A DNA stretch of 64,000 bases, taken from Methylophaga thalassica (GTDB lineage Bacteria > Pseudomonadota > Gammaproteobacteria > Nitrosococcales > Methylophagaceae). A program made the translations under genes and the position numbers. Below the pieces are notes generated by a model, which had not been told where the DNA came from, ran no database searches, and saw only the letters and a program-made list of their open reading frames with translations. This document shows, one piece after another, positions 31,051 through 40,893 of this stretch; the first letter of the stretch is position 1, and the number at the start of each line of letters is the position of its first letter. The stretch is from NCBI RefSeq assembly GCF_030159795.1, contig NZ_BSND01000004.1, positions 434,001 through 498,000 on the forward strand, given 5' to 3'.

Positions 31051-33060
31051 ATGGCATCGCTCAGCTATGTTCCAATCATTCTTGGTATTTTCGGTTTACT
31101 TTGTGCTTTATTTCTTTATATCTCAATCCTGAAAAAACCTGCTGGGACAGGTAAAGTCGTTGATATCGGTGATCAGATTCATCTGGGAGCCATGGTCTTT
31201 ATGAAAGCAGAATATTCGCGGTTAGCGATTTTTTGCTTATTGTGTATCTTAGCGTTGGGGTTCTCTAATTTAGGTTGGCCAAGTGCGTTTGCATTTTTTA
31301 TTGGCTCTATGTGCTCCGCCTGCGCCGGATTCATCGGCATGTATGCCTCCACCAAAGCCAATGTCAGAACAGCGGTTGCCGCACAGAATCAAGGTACCTC
31401 AGCCGCTTTATCCGTTGCTTTCTCCGGTGGTTCAATCATGGGACTCACTGTGGCAGCCATGGGCTTACTGGGTTTAGGCTTTCTCTACCTGCTGTATGGT
31501 CATGATCCCCAGACCACACACATTATTCATGGCTTTGGCATGGGTGCTTCTTCAGTCGCCTTATTTTCAAGAGTGGGCGGTGGCATCTATACCAAGTCGG
31601 CTGATGTCGGTGCTGACTTAGTTGGCAAGGTCGAAGCCGGTATCCCCGAAGATGATCCCCGTAATCCTGGGGTTATTGCTGACAACGTGGGCGACAATGT
31701 TGGGGATGTTGCAGGTATGGGCTCCGATATTTTTGAATCCTACTGCGGTGCCATTATTGCCAGTATTACGATTGCCTCCACCATGGGGCTTGTTGCCGTC
31801 AATCAACTAGCCAGTGAAAAATCTACACTGATGTTTCTGCCACTGGCGTTGGCATCTGTAGGGCTTATTTGCTCGATATTGGGCATTCTCAGTGTAAAGC
31901 TATTTTCACAACAAGCCCCGAGTGTTGCATTAAGAATCGGTACCATTGGCGCATCACTTCTTTTTATAGTTACTGCCTGGTGGTTAATTGGACTGATGGG
32001 CGGTGCTGGGGAGTTATGGATTGCCGTGTTATCCGGTGCACTGGGTGGCATCATTATTGGTTTGGTGACCGAGTATTACACAGGTGGTGCCCCCATAAAG
32101 AAATTGGCAGCAAGTGGTGAAACCGGCCCTGCCACCATTATGATTTCCGGACTCGCCTTAGGCATGCAATCTGTCGCTATCCCTGTTATCACCATTGCCG
32201 CGATTATTTTTTCAGCCAGTTATGTTGCCGGGCTTTATGGTGTCGCTATTGCTGCGGTTGGTATGCTGGCAACGGTGGGTATTACTATGGCGATTGATGC
32301 TTATGGTCCGGTTGCCGACAATGCAGGCGGTATTGCTGAAATGGCGGAAATGGGTAAAAAAACCCGGGATATTACTGACTCACTTGATGAGCTGGGTAAT
32401 ACCACAGCCGCCATCGGTAAAGGCTTTGCCATAGGGGCTGCAGCACTAGCTGCATTGGCCATTATCAGTGCTTATATTGAAACGATCAGCCATGGTGACA
32501 GCAACTTTGTTTTATTGTTAAACAACCCGTTGGTGCTGATGGGCATGTTCCTGGGCGGGATATTCCCATTTTTAGTCAGCGCGCTGACCATGACCGCTGT
32601 CGGTGATGCTGCCTTTGACATGATTCGAGAGATTCGTCGTCAGTTTAAAGAGATTCCAGGCTTATTAGAGGGAACGGCTAAGCCCGATACCGCCCGCTGT
32701 GTTGATATCGCTACCAAAGCCGCTTTGAATAAGATGATATTACCTGGATTATTAGCCGTATTAGCTCCTGTAGTCGTTGGCTTTGGACTGGGTCCACAAG
32801 CTCTGGGTGGCATGTTGGCTGGCGCACTTATCTGTTGTGTCATGATGGCGCTGATGATGGCTAACGCCGGTGGTGCATGGGATAATGCAAAAAAATATAT
32901 CGAGAAAGGCAATCATGGCGGTAAAGGCTCTGAAATACATAAAGCCGCAGTGGTTGGTGACACAGTGGGAGATCCATTAAAAGATACATCCGGCCCAGCC
33001 ATGAACATTCTGATTAATGTGATGGCCATCGTTAGTCTGGTTATCGCCCCACTTCTCTGA
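31051..33060 (+). CDS. hppA: Membrane-bound ion-translocating pyrophosphatase, K+-dependent type
   Basis: 669 residues from ATG 31051 with GAGGG before it; an ATG six codons earlier lacks a site. About 16 helices. The PPi-binding loops include [22 protein letters not shown], residues about 189-210, then [21 protein letters not shown], the second loop [16 protein letters not shown], and the third [14 protein letters not shown]. The segment [10 protein letters not shown] has Ala where K+-independent enzymes have Lys, so it should need K+. Whether it pumps H+ or Na+ cannot be settled by eye. Just upstream, TTTACT-17 bp-TATAAA is a possible promoter. Confidence 0.95.
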   Translation: MASLSYVPIILGIFGLLCALFLYISILKKPAGTGKVVDIGDQIHLGAMVFMKAEYSRLAIFCLLCILALGFSNLGWPSAFAFFIGSMCSACAGFIGMYASTKANVRTAVAAQNQGTSAALSVAFSGGSIMGLTVAAMGLLGLGFLYLLYGHDPQTTHIIHGFGMGASSVALFSRVGGGIYTKSADVGADLVGKVEAGIPEDDPRNPGVIADNVGDNVGDVAGMGSDIFESYCGAIIASITIASTMGLVAVNQLASEKSTLMFLPLALASVGLICSILGILSVKLFSQQAPSVALRIGTIGASLLFIVTAWWLIGLMGGAGELWIAVLSGALGGIIIGLVTEYYTGGAPIKKLAASGETGPATIMISGLALGMQSVAIPVITIAAIIFSASYVAGLYGVAIAAVGMLATVGITMAIDAYGPVADNAGGIAEMAEMGKKTRDITDSLDELGNTTAAIGKGFAIGAAALAALAIISAYIETISHGDSNFVLLLNNPLVLMGMFLGGIFPFLVSALTMTAVGDAAFDMIREIRRQFKEIPGLLEGTAKPDTARCVDIATKAALNKMILPGLLAVLAPVVVGFGLGPQALGGMLAGALICCVMMALMMANAGGAWDNAKKYIEKGNHGGKGSEIHKAAVVGDTVGDPLKDTSGPAMNILINVMAIVSLVIAPLL

Positions 33061-33084
33061 ACTTACATTTAATAAACTTCACAG

Positions 33085-33107
33085 AGGCCACATGATGTGG
33101 CCTTTTT
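33085..33107 (+). terminator. Intrinsic terminator of hppA
   Basis: Stem AGGCCAC / GTGGCCT with an ATGAT loop followed by TTTTATTTTT. The ATG in the loop (33092) opens the longest MATE reading frame, which argues that this ATG is not the real start. Confidence 0.9.
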
Positions 33108-33124
33108 ATTTTTCGGGTACAGCA

Positions 33125-34444
33125 TTGAAAAAAGCACTTTCACATCAACAAATTTGGGCCATAGCCGGACCGATGATTCTGGCAAATTTGTCCACACCCA
33201 TACTTGGCTTAGTTGATACAGCTGTAATGGGCCACCTCAACTCCCCCATCTATCTTGGTGCTGTCGCACTCGGCAGTATGGTGTTTACCTTTCTGTTCTG
33301 GGGTTTTGGTTTCCTGCGTATGGTCACAACCGGCCTGACTTCTCAGGTCAATGGTCATGGCAGCCAACAGGAAACAGAGTCCGTGTTAATCCGGTCGGCA
33401 CTGTTAGCTTCGGGTATCGCGTTGTTGTTACTTTTATTGCAATGGCCGATTGCCAAGATTGCTTTCAGCTTAATTGATGGCAGTGCCGAAGTCTTATTAC
33501 AGGCCCAGCAGTATTTTTTTGTTCGTATCTGGAGCGCACCAGCCACCTTACTTAATTACGCCATTATGGGTTGGCTGATTGGCATTAGTGCCTCACGCTC
33601 AGCCTTAGCGATGGCAGTTGTGATTAATATCACCAATATTGTGTTGGATCTGTTGTTTGTGAATGTGCTGGAAATGAAAGCAGATGGTGTGGCTTTAGCC
33701 TCGGTTATTGCAGAATTAAGCGGCTTAATATTTGCGCTATTTCTATTAACCCGAAGAGGATTTCAGTGGCAAAGCATTGATATTCCACAGGCAATAAAGC
33801 GATTTATAAAAGAGCGACACCAGCTAGCCTTACATGGCAATTTTATGCTGAGAACCTTATGTTTAATTTTCAGTTTTGCCTTTTTCACCAATCAGGGTGC
33901 TCAACATGGTGATGTCGTTCTGGCTGCGAATATGGTTTTGCTCAATTTTATTACCTTTATGGCCTATGTCCTGGATGGTTTTGCCAATGCTACCGAAGTG
34001 ATGACAGGTAAGGCTGTTGGCCGTAAAGACAAAGATATGTTGAAAGCCAGTCTTCTTATGAATGGACAATGGGCGCTAGCAGTCGCCGCTTTATTTAGTC
34101 TTATGTATGGCTTATTTCACCAACAGATTGTCAGTATGCTTACCGATATACCGGCTGTTGCAACACTAGCGGAGCAATATAGTACCTGGGTTATTATTGC
34201 GCCGTTGCTTGCTGTTTGGTCCTATTTATTTGATGGTTTATTTGTCGGCGCGACACTTGGCAAAGAAATGAGAAATGCCATGCTGTTTTCGGTCTTTGTC
34301 TGTTTTTTACCCAGTTGGTATTTCTTTCAAGACTATGGAAATCATGGCTTATGGGCAGCCTTGATGGTACTTTTTATTGCCAGAGCCATCTCTCAAGCTG
34401 CCTATCTGCCCGGTATATTCCAGCGCATAGCCCTTAAAAAATGA
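33125..34444 (+). CDS. MATE-family multidrug/toxin efflux protein, DinF-like
   Basis: About 439 residues with 12 helices. The N-terminal LSHQQIWAIAGPMILANLSTPILGLVDTAVMGHL, residues about 5-38, and the mid-protein repeat are typical of the DinF branch of MATE antiporters, which export cationic drugs or other compounds in exchange for Na+ or H+. The longest frame begins at 33092 inside the hppA terminator hairpin. TTG 33125, giving MKKALSHQQIW, is a more plausible start, though its ribosome-binding site is weak. Converges on the pseudouridine synthase with a one-base gap. Confidence 0.86.
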   Translation: MKKALSHQQIWAIAGPMILANLSTPILGLVDTAVMGHLNSPIYLGAVALGSMVFTFLFWGFGFLRMVTTGLTSQVNGHGSQQETESVLIRSALLASGIALLLLLLQWPIAKIAFSLIDGSAEVLLQAQQYFFVRIWSAPATLLNYAIMGWLIGISASRSALAMAVVINITNIVLDLLFVNVLEMKADGVALASVIAELSGLIFALFLLTRRGFQWQSIDIPQAIKRFIKERHQLALHGNFMLRTLCLIFSFAFFTNQGAQHGDVVLAANMVLLNFITFMAYVLDGFANATEVMTGKAVGRKDKDMLKASLLMNGQWALAVAALFSLMYGLFHQQIVSMLTDIPAVATLAEQYSTWVIIAPLLAVWSYLFDGLFVGATLGKEMRNAMLFSVFVCFLPSWYFFQDYGNHGLWAALMVLFIARAISQAAYLPGIFQRIALKK

Positions 34445-34445
34445 T

Positions 34446-35285
34446 TTATCCGGCTAGCAAATCAAACTTTCGCGGTTGCCCGGTGAATGGGCAAATAAAC
34501 GCCAGATAATAAGCACTGAGTTGCAGATTTTCTGTGGTTTTACGCTGACCATAAAGTCGGTCACCAATCACTGGAAACCCTAGGCTTGCTGCATGCCGAC
34601 GGATCTGATGTTTACGGCCTGTTTCAATCGACACATCTAACAAACTCTGTTCTTTGACTGGATCGTACTGCATAAAAACGAAATGGCTACGAGCGTGTCT
34701 GCCGTCAATCGGCAGATCAACAGTAATAGGCTTGTCGCTTGTTGCTGCTGCTGAAAACTCGCCTTCCACCCAGATTCGATAGCGCTTATCAATATCTCGT
34801 TGTTGAAATAAAGCCGATAATTTTGCTGCTGCCTGTTTTTCATGAGCAATCACAATTAAACCATTAGCGGCCCGATCCAGGCGATGCACGACGAAAGCAT
34901 TACGTTGAGGTTTGAGTTCTTGCTCGGCCCAGCGTGTGACGGTGCAGTGATCGCCCCATTTCGATCCTTGGGATAATACACCGTAGGGTTTATTCCAGAC
35001 GCTGTAATGGCCAAAGTCGGCCATCAGCTCAGGCGGTGTCATTTCACGTTCTAACACGACTTTGTCGTAGTAGAGATGCAAGGTTTCACCCGCTTTTAAT
35101 AAACGCTTGGCTCGGCGCAAGCGTTGTGTTCTTTTGCCGACACTGACCCACACCGCTCCCTTAAGCATAATACGTTTTAAATGTTGCTTAGAAAGCGCAC
35201 AGGCATCAGCTAATAGATCAACGGCATTAGTCCCTGATTTTTCAACAGGTAAATGAATTTCAAAACGATCAGTGTGATAAGACAT
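34446..35285 (-). CDS. RluA-family RNA pseudouridine synthase
   Basis: 279 residues. The N-terminal S4-like region (about 15-75: VDLLADACALSKQHLKRIMLKGAV) is followed by the catalytic domain with VVHRLDRAANGLIVIAH (catalytic Asp), RYRIWVEGEF and the C-terminal ETGRKHQIRRHAASLGFPVIGD. It isomerises uridine in rRNA or tRNA. Which site (RluA, RluC, RluD or TruC type) cannot be told; the short S4 part and overall length are compatible with several. Confidence 0.88.
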   Translation of the reverse strand: MSYHTDRFEIHLPVEKSGTNAVDLLADACALSKQHLKRIMLKGAVWVSVGKRTQRLRRAKRLLKAGETLHLYYDKVVLEREMTPPELMADFGHYSVWNKPYGVLSQGSKWGDHCTVTRWAEQELKPQRNAFVVHRLDRAANGLIVIAHEKQAAAKLSALFQQRDIDKRYRIWVEGEFSAAATSDKPITVDLPIDGRHARSHFVFMQYDPVKEQSLLDVSIETGRKHQIRRHAASLGFPVIGDRLYGQRKTTENLQLSAYYLAFICPFTGQPRKFDLLAG

Positions 35286-35342
35286 TTTATGATGGCTGGC
35301 TTTGGCGTAGAATTAACGTAGTTTAGAGCCTTGGTGTATGTA

Positions 35343-35798
35343 ATGTTAAGAGATAATCTCAAATTCAGTCTGATTATACTGTCTGCGACCGTTGCTGGCA
35401 CCGCCAGCGCTGATGTGTATAAGTGGGTCGATGAACAGGGACAGGTTCACTACAGTCAGCAAGCTCCCGAATCTGCTCCCGCAGAATTGATCAAAACACC
35501 ACCGCCACCCTCTGTCGATCCAGCTCAAGCCCAGAGAGAAGTCGATGCCTTGATTGCTCAACAAAAAGCGGCTGAACAGGAAAAGCAACAAGCACAACAA
35601 CAGGCAGAGCAAAAAGCAGAACAAGAAGCAGCACTTGAAAAACAATGTCAGGATGCCAAAGACGCACTTACCGCCTATCAAAACCATCCGGGCGGACGAT
35701 TTTATGATGAAAATGGCAACTTACAACGCATCAAAGAAGAAGATCGTCAACAGAAAATACAAGAATTGAGCAACAATATTAAACAACACTGTCAATAA
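35343..35798 (+). CDS. Exported DUF4124-domain protein
   Basis: 151 residues. A signal peptide (LKFSLIILSATVAGTASA) is followed directly by the DUF4124 motif DVYKWVDEQGQVHYSQQAPE, then a proline stretch and a long Gln/Glu/Lys-rich helix (about 75-125). DUF4124 is a small periplasmic domain of unknown function, common in gammaproteobacteria and often found at the N terminus of transglycosylases; another copy occurs at 39951. Start chosen at ATG 35343, the codon nearest the signal peptide. Confidence 0.82.
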   Translation: MLRDNLKFSLIILSATVAGTASADVYKWVDEQGQVHYSQQAPESAPAELIKTPPPPSVDPAQAQREVDALIAQQKAAEQEKQQAQQQAEQKAEQEAALEKQCQDAKDALTAYQNHPGGRFYDENGNLQRIKEEDRQQKIQELSNNIKQHCQ

Positions 35799-35809
35799 GG
35801 AGAAGCAAA

Positions 35810-36145
35810 ATGCCATACCTTAATATTACGACTAATCAAGAAGTTAAAGATAAAACGCAGTTTATTAAAAAGACAAGTGAAACCGTTGCTAAAGCGTCAG
35901 GTAAACCTGAAAGCTATGTCATGATTGTGCTGAATGACAACGCCAATATGTCATTTGGTGGCAGTGATGCGCCTGCGGCGATGCTTGATTATCGAGCTCT
36001 CGGCTTACCCGGTGATCGTCAGGCCTTCTCGGATACCTTATGTACACTCATCAGTGAGAACCTAAAAGTTGAAGGTGGTCGTATCTATATCAGCATGACT
36101 GACTCAGAGCGACAAAACTGGGGTTGGAATCACAGTACATTTTAA
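35810..36145 (+). CDS. MIF-like phenylpyruvate tautomerase
   Basis: 111 residues beginning Met-Pro-Tyr-Leu, so the mature protein exposes the catalytic Pro1 of the tautomerase superfamily. The rest (KPESYVMIVLNDNANMSFGGSD, residues about 34-55, then GRIYISMTDSERQNWGWNHSTF) matches bacterial macrophage-migration-inhibitory-factor homologues. The usual activity is keto-enol tautomerisation of phenylpyruvate or similar; the physiological substrate is unknown. AAGGAG lies about eight bases before the ATG. 12 bases after the DUF4124 gene, so possibly co-transcribed. Confidence 0.88.
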   Translation: MPYLNITTNQEVKDKTQFIKKTSETVAKASGKPESYVMIVLNDNANMSFGGSDAPAAMLDYRALGLPGDRQAFSDTLCTLISENLKVEGGRIYISMTDSERQNWGWNHSTF

Positions 36146-36208
36146 GTTTTATCCTTAACTCATAGCCTCAGGGCGAACCAATTATCATTACAGGAAAAAT
36201 AAAAACAC

Positions 36209-37918
36209 ATGCGCGCCTCTAACCTGCTTATTTCCACTTTAAAAGAGACACCAGCAGACGCAGAAATTGTCAGCCATCAATTAATGCTCCGTGCCGGCCT
36301 TATCCGTCGTCTGGCATCGGGCTTGTATACATGGCTGCCAATGGGACTCAAAGTACTCAGAAAAACAGAAGCGATCGTCCGCGAAGAAATGGATAGAGCT
36401 GGCGCGCAGGAAGTATTAATGCCCTCGGTACAACCGGCTGAACTGTGGCAAGAAAGTCAACGTTGGGAGAAATATGGCCCTGAATTATTGCGCATCACTG
36501 ATCGCCACCAGCGTGAGTTTTGCTATGGACCGACCCATGAAGAAGTGATCACCGATCTGGTACGTCAGGAAATTCGTAGTTACAAACAGTTACCAGTGAA
36601 TTTTTACCAAATTCAGACCAAATTTCGTGATGAAATTCGCCCACGCTTTGGTTTAATGCGTGCTCGTGAATTCCTCATGAAAGATGCTTATTCATTCCAT
36701 CTGGATCAAGCTTCTTTACAAGAAACCTATGACAATATGTATGCGACATATTCTCGGATTTTCAGTCGTATCGGTTTGGAGTTCCGCGCTGTTCAGGCAG
36801 ACACCGGTAGTATTGGTGGTAATGCCTCACATGAGTTTCATGTGTTAGCCAGTTCAGGTGAAGATGCTATCGCTTTTAGTGATAAAAGTGATTACGCCGC
36901 CAATGTTGAGTTAGCAGAAGCCATAGCGCCACAAGGTGAACGTGCAGCAGCTACTGAAACTATGACTGTGGTTGAAACACCCGCTAAGCATACTATTGAT
37001 GATGTCAGTCAGTATCTCAACAAACCAGCTTCACAATGTCTGAAAACCTTATTGGTAGAGGGTGTAAAAGAAGGTTCAGTTGTTGCACTCGTTGTTCGTG
37101 GAGATCATGAGCTTAACGAGATTAAAGCTGAAAAACACCCTCTGGTAGCCGCACCACTCACCTTCGTCACACCAGAAAAAGTACTTGAAATCAGCCATGC
37201 TAATATCGGTTCGGTAGGCCCTGTTGGTTTAACTATTCCTGTCATCGTTGATCATGCTGCCGCTTTTGTCAGCGACTTTGTTTGTGGTGCGAATCAGGAT
37301 GACAAACATTTAACTGGCGTAAACTGGGGCCGCGATTTACCTGAACCAGAAACCGCAGATTTGCGTAAAGTTATGGCAGGCGATCCTAGTCCAGATGGTC
37401 AAGGCCATTTAGAAATCGCCCGGGGTATTGAAGTCGGGCATATCTTCCAGCTCGGCGAAAATTACAGCAGCAAATTAAATGCGGTTGTGTTGACAGAATC
37501 CGGCAAATCACAAATCGTTACTATGGGTTGTTATGGTATTGGTGTATCCCGTGTTGTCGCCGCAGCCATTGAGCAAAATCATGATGATCGCGGCATTATC
37601 TGGCCGGAATCGATTGCACCTTATCAAGTCGTGTTAGTGCCTGTTAACGCTCACAAATCAGTAAGAGTTAAAGAAAAAGCTGAAGAGGTCTACCAACAAC
37701 TGCTTGCAGCAGGTGTGGATGTGTTACTTGATGACCGTGGTTTGCGTCCTGGTGTTGCCTTTGCTGATATGGAACTGATTGGTATTCCACACCGCTTAAT
37801 CCTGGGTGAACGCGGTCTGGATAATGGCATGATTGAATACAAAAACCGTCGTAGCGGTGATGGCGAAGAGTTTGCGATTGATGATGTGGTCAATATCATC
37901 AAACAAAAATTGAGCTGA
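36209..37918 (+). CDS. proS: Prolyl-tRNA synthetase
   Basis: 569 residues, the bacterial type with a YbaK-like editing insert. Class II motifs include [39 protein letters not shown] (motif 2, residues about 140-163) and [13 protein letters not shown] (motif 3). The insert lies about 220-390 and deacylates Ala-tRNAPro. The anticodon-binding domain is at the C terminus ([10 protein letters not shown] to the end). Fumarase starts 10 bases after it. Confidence 0.97.
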   Translation: MRASNLLISTLKETPADAEIVSHQLMLRAGLIRRLASGLYTWLPMGLKVLRKTEAIVREEMDRAGAQEVLMPSVQPAELWQESQRWEKYGPELLRITDRHQREFCYGPTHEEVITDLVRQEIRSYKQLPVNFYQIQTKFRDEIRPRFGLMRAREFLMKDAYSFHLDQASLQETYDNMYATYSRIFSRIGLEFRAVQADTGSIGGNASHEFHVLASSGEDAIAFSDKSDYAANVELAEAIAPQGERAAATETMTVVETPAKHTIDDVSQYLNKPASQCLKTLLVEGVKEGSVVALVVRGDHELNEIKAEKHPLVAAPLTFVTPEKVLEISHANIGSVGPVGLTIPVIVDHAAAFVSDFVCGANQDDKHLTGVNWGRDLPEPETADLRKVMAGDPSPDGQGHLEIARGIEVGHIFQLGENYSSKLNAVVLTESGKSQIVTMGCYGIGVSRVVAAAIEQNHDDRGIIWPESIAPYQVVLVPVNAHKSVRVKEKAEEVYQQLLAAGVDVLLDDRGLRPGVAFADMELIGIPHRLILGERGLDNGMIEYKNRRSGDGEEFAIDDVVNIIKQKLS

Positions 37919-37928
37919 GGTTTAATGC

Positions 37929-39455
37929 ATGACGACAGTCATTAAAGAGACTGACTTTATCGACAGTATTGCAGACGCCCTGCAGTTCATTGCCTGTTAT
38001 CATCCAAAAGATTTTATTCAGGCAATGAGCGCGGCTTATGAGCGCGAGCAATCCGTCGCTGCAAAAGACGCTATTGCACAAATTCTGTTGAACTCCAGAA
38101 TGTGTGCAGAAAATAACCGTCCTATCTGTCAGGACACCGGCATTGTTAATGTCTTTATCAAAGTCGGTATGGATGTGCAGTGGCAGACCACAAAAAGTCT
38201 GAATGATATGGTCAATGAAGGCGTCCGTCGCGCTTATCTTCACCCTGACAACGTTTTACGAGCCTCCATTGTGTCTGACCCTATTGGTTTACGCAAAAAT
38301 ACCGGAGATAACACCCCAGCGGTTATTCATACCGAAATAGTCATGGGTGATACCGTTGAAGTCTTAATTGCGGCAAAAGGTGGTGGCTCAGAAAACAAAG
38401 CCAAATTCACCATTCTAAATCCAAGTGACAATCTGGTTGATTGGGTATTAAAAACGGTGCCGACCATGGGAGCTGGCTGGTGCCCGCCGGGCATGTTAGG
38501 TATTGGCATTGGTGGTACAGCAGAAAAAGCGATGCTGATGGCCAAAGAGTCATTAATGCATCCTATCGATATACAAGAATTAATCGATCGCGGTGCCGAA
38601 ACGGCCACAGAGAAACTTCGTGTTGAACTTTATGAAAAAGTCAATCAGCTGGGTATTGGTGCCCAGGGCCTGGGTGGTTTAACCACTGTTCTGGATGTCA
38701 AAATCAGTGATTACCCAACACATGCTGCTTCATTACCTGTCGCCATGATTCCAAATTGTGCCGCCAGCCGTCATATTCATTTTAGTTTAGACGGAACAGG
38801 ACCGGCAGAATTTGAGCCACCCTCCATGGATGACTGGCCAGATATTACCTGGAAAGCTGCGGAAAATACCCGCCATGTTAATTTGGATGATATAACCGCT
38901 AAAGACATAGCGGAATGGCAACCCGGAGAAACACTATTATTGTCAGGGCATTTATTAACAGGACGTGATGCGGCGCACAAAAAAATCGCTGATTTACTGA
39001 ATAATGGTGAATCTCTGCCAGAAGGACTCGATTTTAATAACCGCTTTATCTACTACGTCGGTCCAGTTGATCCGGTTCAAGGTGAAGTTGTTGGCCCTGC
39101 AGGTCCGACAACCGCGACCCGAATGGATAAATTTACCGATATGATGCTTGAAAAGACGGGTTTATTAGGCATGATTGGTAAAGCTGAGCGTGGAGATGAA
39201 ACTATTGCCTCCATCAAAAAACATCATTCGGTCTATCTGATTGCCATCGGTGGTGCAGCGTATTTAGTTTCAAAAGCGATTAAGTCATCACGGATGGTGG
39301 CATTTGAAGAACTGGGAATGGAAGCCATTCGTGAGTTTTACGTAGAAAATATGCCGGTTACTGTGGCAGTAGATAGTGAAGGTCATTCGGTACACAAAAC
39401 AGGTCCGAGTGAATGGAAAATTAAAATTGCCGATATACCGATAAACAATAATTGA
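37929..39455 (+). CDS. fumA: Class I fumarate hydratase (4Fe-4S)
   Basis: 508 residues, single-polypeptide form with the N-terminal alpha domain (NRPICQDTGIVNVFIKVG, KGGGSENKAKF, GTAEKAMLMAKESL) and the C-terminal beta domain (DAAHKKIADLL, YYVGPVDPVQGEVVGPAGPTTATRMDKF, residues about 371-398). The cysteines at CQDTG and two later positions hold an oxygen-sensitive 4Fe-4S cluster. Interconverts fumarate and malate, feeding Mqo. fumA and fumB cannot be told apart by sequence alone; the symbol means class I. Confidence 0.94.
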   Translation: MTTVIKETDFIDSIADALQFIACYHPKDFIQAMSAAYEREQSVAAKDAIAQILLNSRMCAENNRPICQDTGIVNVFIKVGMDVQWQTTKSLNDMVNEGVRRAYLHPDNVLRASIVSDPIGLRKNTGDNTPAVIHTEIVMGDTVEVLIAAKGGGSENKAKFTILNPSDNLVDWVLKTVPTMGAGWCPPGMLGIGIGGTAEKAMLMAKESLMHPIDIQELIDRGAETATEKLRVELYEKVNQLGIGAQGLGGLTTVLDVKISDYPTHAASLPVAMIPNCAASRHIHFSLDGTGPAEFEPPSMDDWPDITWKAAENTRHVNLDDITAKDIAEWQPGETLLLSGHLLTGRDAAHKKIADLLNNGESLPEGLDFNNRFIYYVGPVDPVQGEVVGPAGPTTATRMDKFTDMMLEKTGLLGMIGKAERGDETIASIKKHHSVYLIAIGGAAYLVSKAIKSSRMVAFEELGMEAIREFYVENMPVTVAVDSEGHSVHKTGPSEWKIKIADIPINNN

Positions 39456-39480
39456 TATTACATTCAAAGAGAGCTTAGCT

Positions 39481-39948
39481 ATGATGATTGCATTACCTTT
39501 ACACCTGTTAGCCGCTGTCATTTGGCTGGGTGGTATGTTTTTCGCCTATACCGCTCTTCGGCCTGCAGCAGTTGAATTACTGACGCAAGAACAACGCCTC
39601 CCTTTGTGGGCTGGTGTATTAAAAACCTTTTTCAACTGGGTATGGCTTTCTATCATCACCTTGCTGGTCACTGGTGGTTGGATGATTCCTTTATTAGGCG
39701 GCATGGGCGGCGTTGATGGTGTCGGTATTCATGTACATATTATGTTACTAATCGGCATTTTTATGATGCTCATTTTTATGCATGTGTTTTTTAATCCATT
39801 CAAAAAGCTTAAATGGGCTGTGGCCGAACATGACTGGATTGCCGCAGGCACGGCATTAACTCAAATACGCAAACTGGTTCTGCTTAATCTAATCTTAGGC
39901 ATTATTACTATTCTGATAGCCAGCTCTGGACGTTACTGGTTAAGTTAA
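39481..39948 (+). CDS. CopD-like small membrane protein
   Basis: 155 residues with four membrane helices (about 4-25, 50-72, 85-107, 130-152). Histidines lie in the first and third helices (LPLHLLAAVIWLGGMFFAY; GIHVHIMLLIGIFMM), as in the CopD family and related heme- or copper-linked membrane proteins. The exact family and role are unclear. It stands two bases before a lytic transglycosylase gene. Confidence 0.68.
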   Translation: MMIALPLHLLAAVIWLGGMFFAYTALRPAAVELLTQEQRLPLWAGVLKTFFNWVWLSIITLLVTGGWMIPLLGGMGGVDGVGIHVHIMLLIGIFMMLIFMHVFFNPFKKLKWAVAEHDWIAAGTALTQIRKLVLLNLILGIITILIASSGRYWLS

Positions 39949-39950
39949 TC

Positions 39951-40625
39951 ATGAATACGCTGATGAAATGGTGTTTGCTCAGTCTGACAGTGATGCATAG
40001 TCAGCTGGCACCGGCAGATACCATTCAGCGAATTCAAAACCCGGATGGATCGGTTGAATTCAGTAATGTCAGGCAAGCCACATCGCAAACTGTCATTTAT
40101 AAATCACAAACCGGTGAAGGCTTTGTTTTTTCAGATCAAAAACCCGCACATGGTCATTTTGAAATTCTAAAATACAGCTGTTATGCCTGTAACCCCTCAT
40201 CAAAAATCAACTGGCATACCATTAAACTGGATTTTGCCTCCTATGCTGACGAAGTAAAACGTTATGCCAAAAAATATAATGTTGATGCCGCCTTGGTAAG
40301 AGCAGTTATTCATGCGGAATCGGCGTTCAATCAAAAAGCGATTTCCAGAACAGGTGCTCAAGGCTTGATGCAATTAATGCCAGACACAGCCAAAGACTTA
40401 GGTGTTGATAAGCCTTTTAATGTCGAACAAAACATAGAAGGCGGTGTTAAATATCTGGCTGAGCTGCTATCTTTATTCAAGGGCGATACTCGCCTTGCCA
40501 CAGCTGCTTATAATGCAGGACCTAATGCCGTGAAAAAATATAACGATGTTCCCCCTTACTCCGAGACAAAAGTTTATGTAGAACGTGTGAGCATTTTGCA
40601 TCAACGTTATCAACATGAAAGTTAG
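39951..40625 (+). CDS. Lytic transglycosylase with N-terminal DUF4124
   Basis: 224 residues. A signal peptide, then a DUF4124-like segment (DTIQRIQNPDGSVEFSNVRQ) and, from about 95 on, an SLT domain: VRAVIHAESAFNQKAISRTG with the catalytic Glu, AQGLMQLMPDTAKDLGV, and the later TAAYNAGPNAVKKY. It cleaves the MurNAc-GlcNAc bond in peptidoglycan to give 1,6-anhydro ends, in the periplasm. The next gene overlaps its last 11 bases. Confidence 0.92.
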   Translation: MNTLMKWCLLSLTVMHSQLAPADTIQRIQNPDGSVEFSNVRQATSQTVIYKSQTGEGFVFSDQKPAHGHFEILKYSCYACNPSSKINWHTIKLDFASYADEVKRYAKKYNVDAALVRAVIHAESAFNQKAISRTGAQGLMQLMPDTAKDLGVDKPFNVEQNIEGGVKYLAELLSLFKGDTRLATAAYNAGPNAVKKYNDVPPYSETKVYVERVSILHQRYQHES

Positions 40626-40893
40626 AAAAACAAAAAAATGGCTGGCTGAAAACGACCATTTAATCCACGCTACTATGCAGAAAGTATCTTCTCATGTTCA
40701 ACGTGAAGAAGGTGAATGGGTGTTGAATACCGTGACGATTGAAGGTCAGGATGTTCCCTATAAATACAAGCGTCAACGCCGATATAAATCACTAAAAGGG
40801 GCGCGGGTAGATATTGTCTATTACCCGGATAAAGAAGTCATTGCCCGTATGACTTTCGAGTACATGAAAGTGGTTAAGATTTCCCTATCCTGA
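40615..40893 (+). CDS. Small conserved-looking protein of unknown function
   Basis: 92 residues, basic and without signal peptide or membrane segment. Notable stretch: GEWVLNTVTIEGQDVPYKYKRQRRYK, residues about 33-58. I do not recognise the family. It starts inside the transglycosylase gene (11-base overlap, ATGAAAGTTAG), which suggests translational coupling. It converges with the aspartic protease gene and overlaps its end by nine bases. Confidence 0.7.
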   Translation: MKVRKTKKWLAENDHLIHATMQKVSSHVQREEGEWVLNTVTIEGQDVPYKYKRQRRYKSLKGARVDIVYYPDKEVIARMTFEYMKVVKISLS

